A stretch of 64,000 nucleotides of DNA from Balneola sp. Its GTDB lineage: Bacteria > Bacteroidota > Rhodothermia > Balneolales > Balneolaceae. Location of the stretch: positions 171,448-235,447 of the forward strand of contig JAEPPZ010000005.1 of NCBI GenBank assembly GCA_017640785.1, given 5' to 3'. Made by a program: the position numbers and the translations under genes. Positions 62,711 to 64,000 of the stretch are shown one piece after another. How positions within the stretch are numbered: the first letter of the stretch is position 1; each line of letters opens with the position of its first letter. The notes beneath the pieces are model-generated. The model made no database searches and was not told where the DNA came from. It saw nothing but the letters and a program-made list of their open reading frames with translations.

Positions 62711-63451
62711 ATGCTAGTATGCAATAATTGTAGAACTGAATTCGAGGGTAATTTTTGTCCTAACTGCGGCCAGAGGTCAAACAGTGGTCGTATCGTATTT
62801 CGCGAATCTGTTCGGGATGTATTAGAACATTACTTCGATTTTGATGCACCACTTATCAGAACTGTTAAAGGATTAATAACTAATCCCGGCAAGCTTATAA
62901 GAGAATACATTGCCGGAAGACGAAAATCCTACTCTCACCCTTTCCGCTATTTCATTTTCGTATTAGCTATTTACCTGATACTTAAGAGCTTTCTGGATTT
63001 TGATCCAATCCAAATGGTATCTGATCTAAGAGGTGTAGAACAGGTTCCTAGTCCTGATACAACCATAGCAAAAGCATCGAATTATTTTTCTAATCATATC
63101 AATGCCTTCTTATTAATCTTTGCCCTAACAATTGCATTATTCAGCAAGTTGTTCAATTTCAGGTCTAAGGTATATTTCGTAGAATATTTAACACTGGGAT
63201 TTTTTGTCATTGGTGAGTATATGCTCTTTTCCATCTTTATCCTTATTGCAAGCACCATATCTGCCAAATTTTTTCTACTTAATTATTTAGTAGTATTTTT
63301 ATATCCCGTTTATGTATTAGTGAGTTTTCATTCAGGAAACTTGTTTCTCCGCATTTTAAAATCCCTTCTTATATCTGTTTTAGCCTGGACATCCTATTCA
63401 TTTTTAGGATTTACAATTTCCATTTTCATCGTAAAAATATTTGGCTTATGA
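62711..63451 (+). CDS. DUF3667 membrane protein with N-terminal zinc ribbon
   Basis: The 246-residue protein begins with a zinc ribbon (CNNC, 9 residues, CPNCGQR) and the DUF3667 pattern DFDAPLIRTVKGLITNPGK...YIAGRRKSYSHPFRYF, then about five transmembrane helices. Its function is unknown. It lies between a terminator and a convergent kinase gene. Confidence 0.88.
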   Translation: MLVCNNCRTEFEGNFCPNCGQRSNSGRIVFRESVRDVLEHYFDFDAPLIRTVKGLITNPGKLIREYIAGRRKSYSHPFRYFIFVLAIYLILKSFLDFDPIQMVSDLRGVEQVPSPDTTIAKASNYFSNHINAFLLIFALTIALFSKLFNFRSKVYFVEYLTLGFFVIGEYMLFSIFILIASTISAKFFLLNYLVVFLYPVYVLVSFHSGNLFLRILKSLLISVLAWTSYSFLGFTISIFIVKIFGL

Positions 63452-63473
63452 CTTTCAAGCACGCTTTAAAAAT

Positions 63474-64000
63474 CTAGCTGTATTCTTTAGAAAATGACAG
63501 TTGAAAAACAGTACCTGAAGCATCTTTTCTATTATTAAATGAGTATGAACCATCAAGCTGCATTGTTAAAGTCTTAATCAAAGTAAAACCAAGAGATTTT
63601 GCTTTAGACTTTTCTTTCTCTAGTTCTCTCAATCCTTCTCCGTTATCACTCACTTCAATATTTATTTTTCCATCTGTATCAGTCATCGAAATCAATATCT
63701 CTCCTTGCTCGCGTTTGTTAAAGGCATGCTTATATGCGTTAACTAAGACTTCATTGATGAGCAAAGAACAAGGTATTGCTTGATTTACGTTTAGAGAAAC
63801 ATCTGTGATATTTGTAGTAACCTTGATCTTTTTACTGCTAACATTGTAAGTATTACTAATTGTGTCGACCAAATCCTTGGTGTATTTATCGTAATCAATG
63901 TAGGCTAAAGAATCACTACTGTACAATTTTTCATGAATCAGAGCAATGGATTTAACTCGTAGCTGGCTTTCGGTAAGCATTTTAATTACTTCTTCGCTTT
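63474..64000 (-). CDS. Histidine kinase, HisKA_2/HATPase part, 5' truncated by the window
   Basis: The frame is open to the right edge, so the N-terminal sensor lies outside. Visible are the end of the HisKA_2 domain (ESQLRVKSIALIHEKLY) and the HATPase domain (PCSLLINEVLVNAYKHAF, VSDNGEG, SLGFTLIKTL, ASGTVFQLSFSKE). It is of the same class as the kinase at 56213. Confidence 0.9.
   Translation of the reverse strand, partial: SEEVIKMLTESQLRVKSIALIHEKLYSSDSLAYIDYDKYTKDLVDTISNTYNVSSKKIKVTTNITDVSLNVNQAIPCSLLINEVLVNAYKHAFNKREQGEILISMTDTDGKINIEVSDNGEGLRELEKEKSKAKSLGFTLIKTLTMQLDGSYSFNNRKDASGTVFQLSFSKEYS

Noticed and set aside
1-64000. tRNA, rRNA or riboswitch genes
   Set aside because: No cloverleaf, rRNA segment or known riboswitch core was recognised by eye in the intergenic regions; a covariance-model scan would be needed to exclude small RNAs.

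Overview
The window looks like a chromosomal segment of a marine Bacteroidota-related bacterium, most probably Balneolota (Balneola/Gracilimonas type). This rests on a PorU/PorV type IX secretion pair, T9SS-type C-terminal domains, low GC, mostly weak Shine-Dalgarno sequences, SusD-free gene content and abundant four-helix-bundle (23S rRNA IVS-type) genes. The lineage is inferred from family content only; no rRNA is present.

Layout. 1-878: 3' end of a thiolase, then a terminator. 1134-15245: one tightly packed plus-strand block, T9SS sortase porU, porV, an M6-peptidase-like T9SS cargo that has lost its zinc site, a peptidase-MA/TolB-propeller/barrel protein, a DUF5683 protein, a PASTA protein and rpe. 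15.3-18.5 kb: phoH, a metallo-beta-lactamase-fold hydrolase, purine nucleoside phosphorylase and an unknown membrane protein. 18.5-19.5 kb: about 1 kb of palindromic repeats surrounding a GIY-YIG gene. 19.56-35.1 kb: the division/cell-wall (dcw) cluster mraZ-rsmH-ftsL-ftsI-murE-mraY-murD-ftsW-murG-murC-ftsQ-ftsA-ftsZ. It opens with a sigma70-like promoter and three perfectly phased MraZ boxes; murF and murB are not in it. 35.1-39.0 kb: a seven-copy array of a ~106-bp palindromic element with a second GIY-YIG gene in its middle, an M61 peptidase, and a mosaic of further palindromic repeats. 39.1-39.6 kb: an unknown gene with foreign codon use. 39.7-42.1 kb (minus): homogentisate dioxygenase and 4-hydroxyphenylpyruvate dioxygenase (tyrosine breakdown). 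42.5-56.2 kb (plus): a phenylacetate-degradation (paa) cluster, paaA, B, C, D, an unknown secreted protein, paaG, [antisense toxin-antitoxin], DUF4260, paaH, paaI, thiolase, paaY, unknown, paaZ, a crotonase. paaE and paaK are absent. 56.2-64 kb: a large propeller histidine kinase, a TolB-amidohydrolase fusion, a DUF3667 protein and a truncated histidine kinase.

The most unusual content is the insertion biology. Four different four-helix-bundle genes interrupt the paa cluster. Three are enclosed by clear inverted repeats private to each gene (26/26 and 28/28 perfect in two cases), and a fourth shows a weaker pair whose right arm lies inside paaZ. Five further gene junctions carry gene-less hairpins built from similar sequence words, with the upstream stop codon in or next to the left arm and the right arm close to the next start. 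This is the architecture of 23S rRNA intervening sequences transplanted into protein operons, and suggests a family of RNA-hairpin mobile cassettes with gene-less derivatives. Separately, both GIY-YIG genes lie directly between copies of REPIN-like palindromes. In the larger array the 10-bp inter-element spacer occurs in both orientations, so a GIY-YIG-driven repeat system analogous to RAYT/REPIN is a reasonable hypothesis. Everything here was read by eye from sequence; no database search was run.
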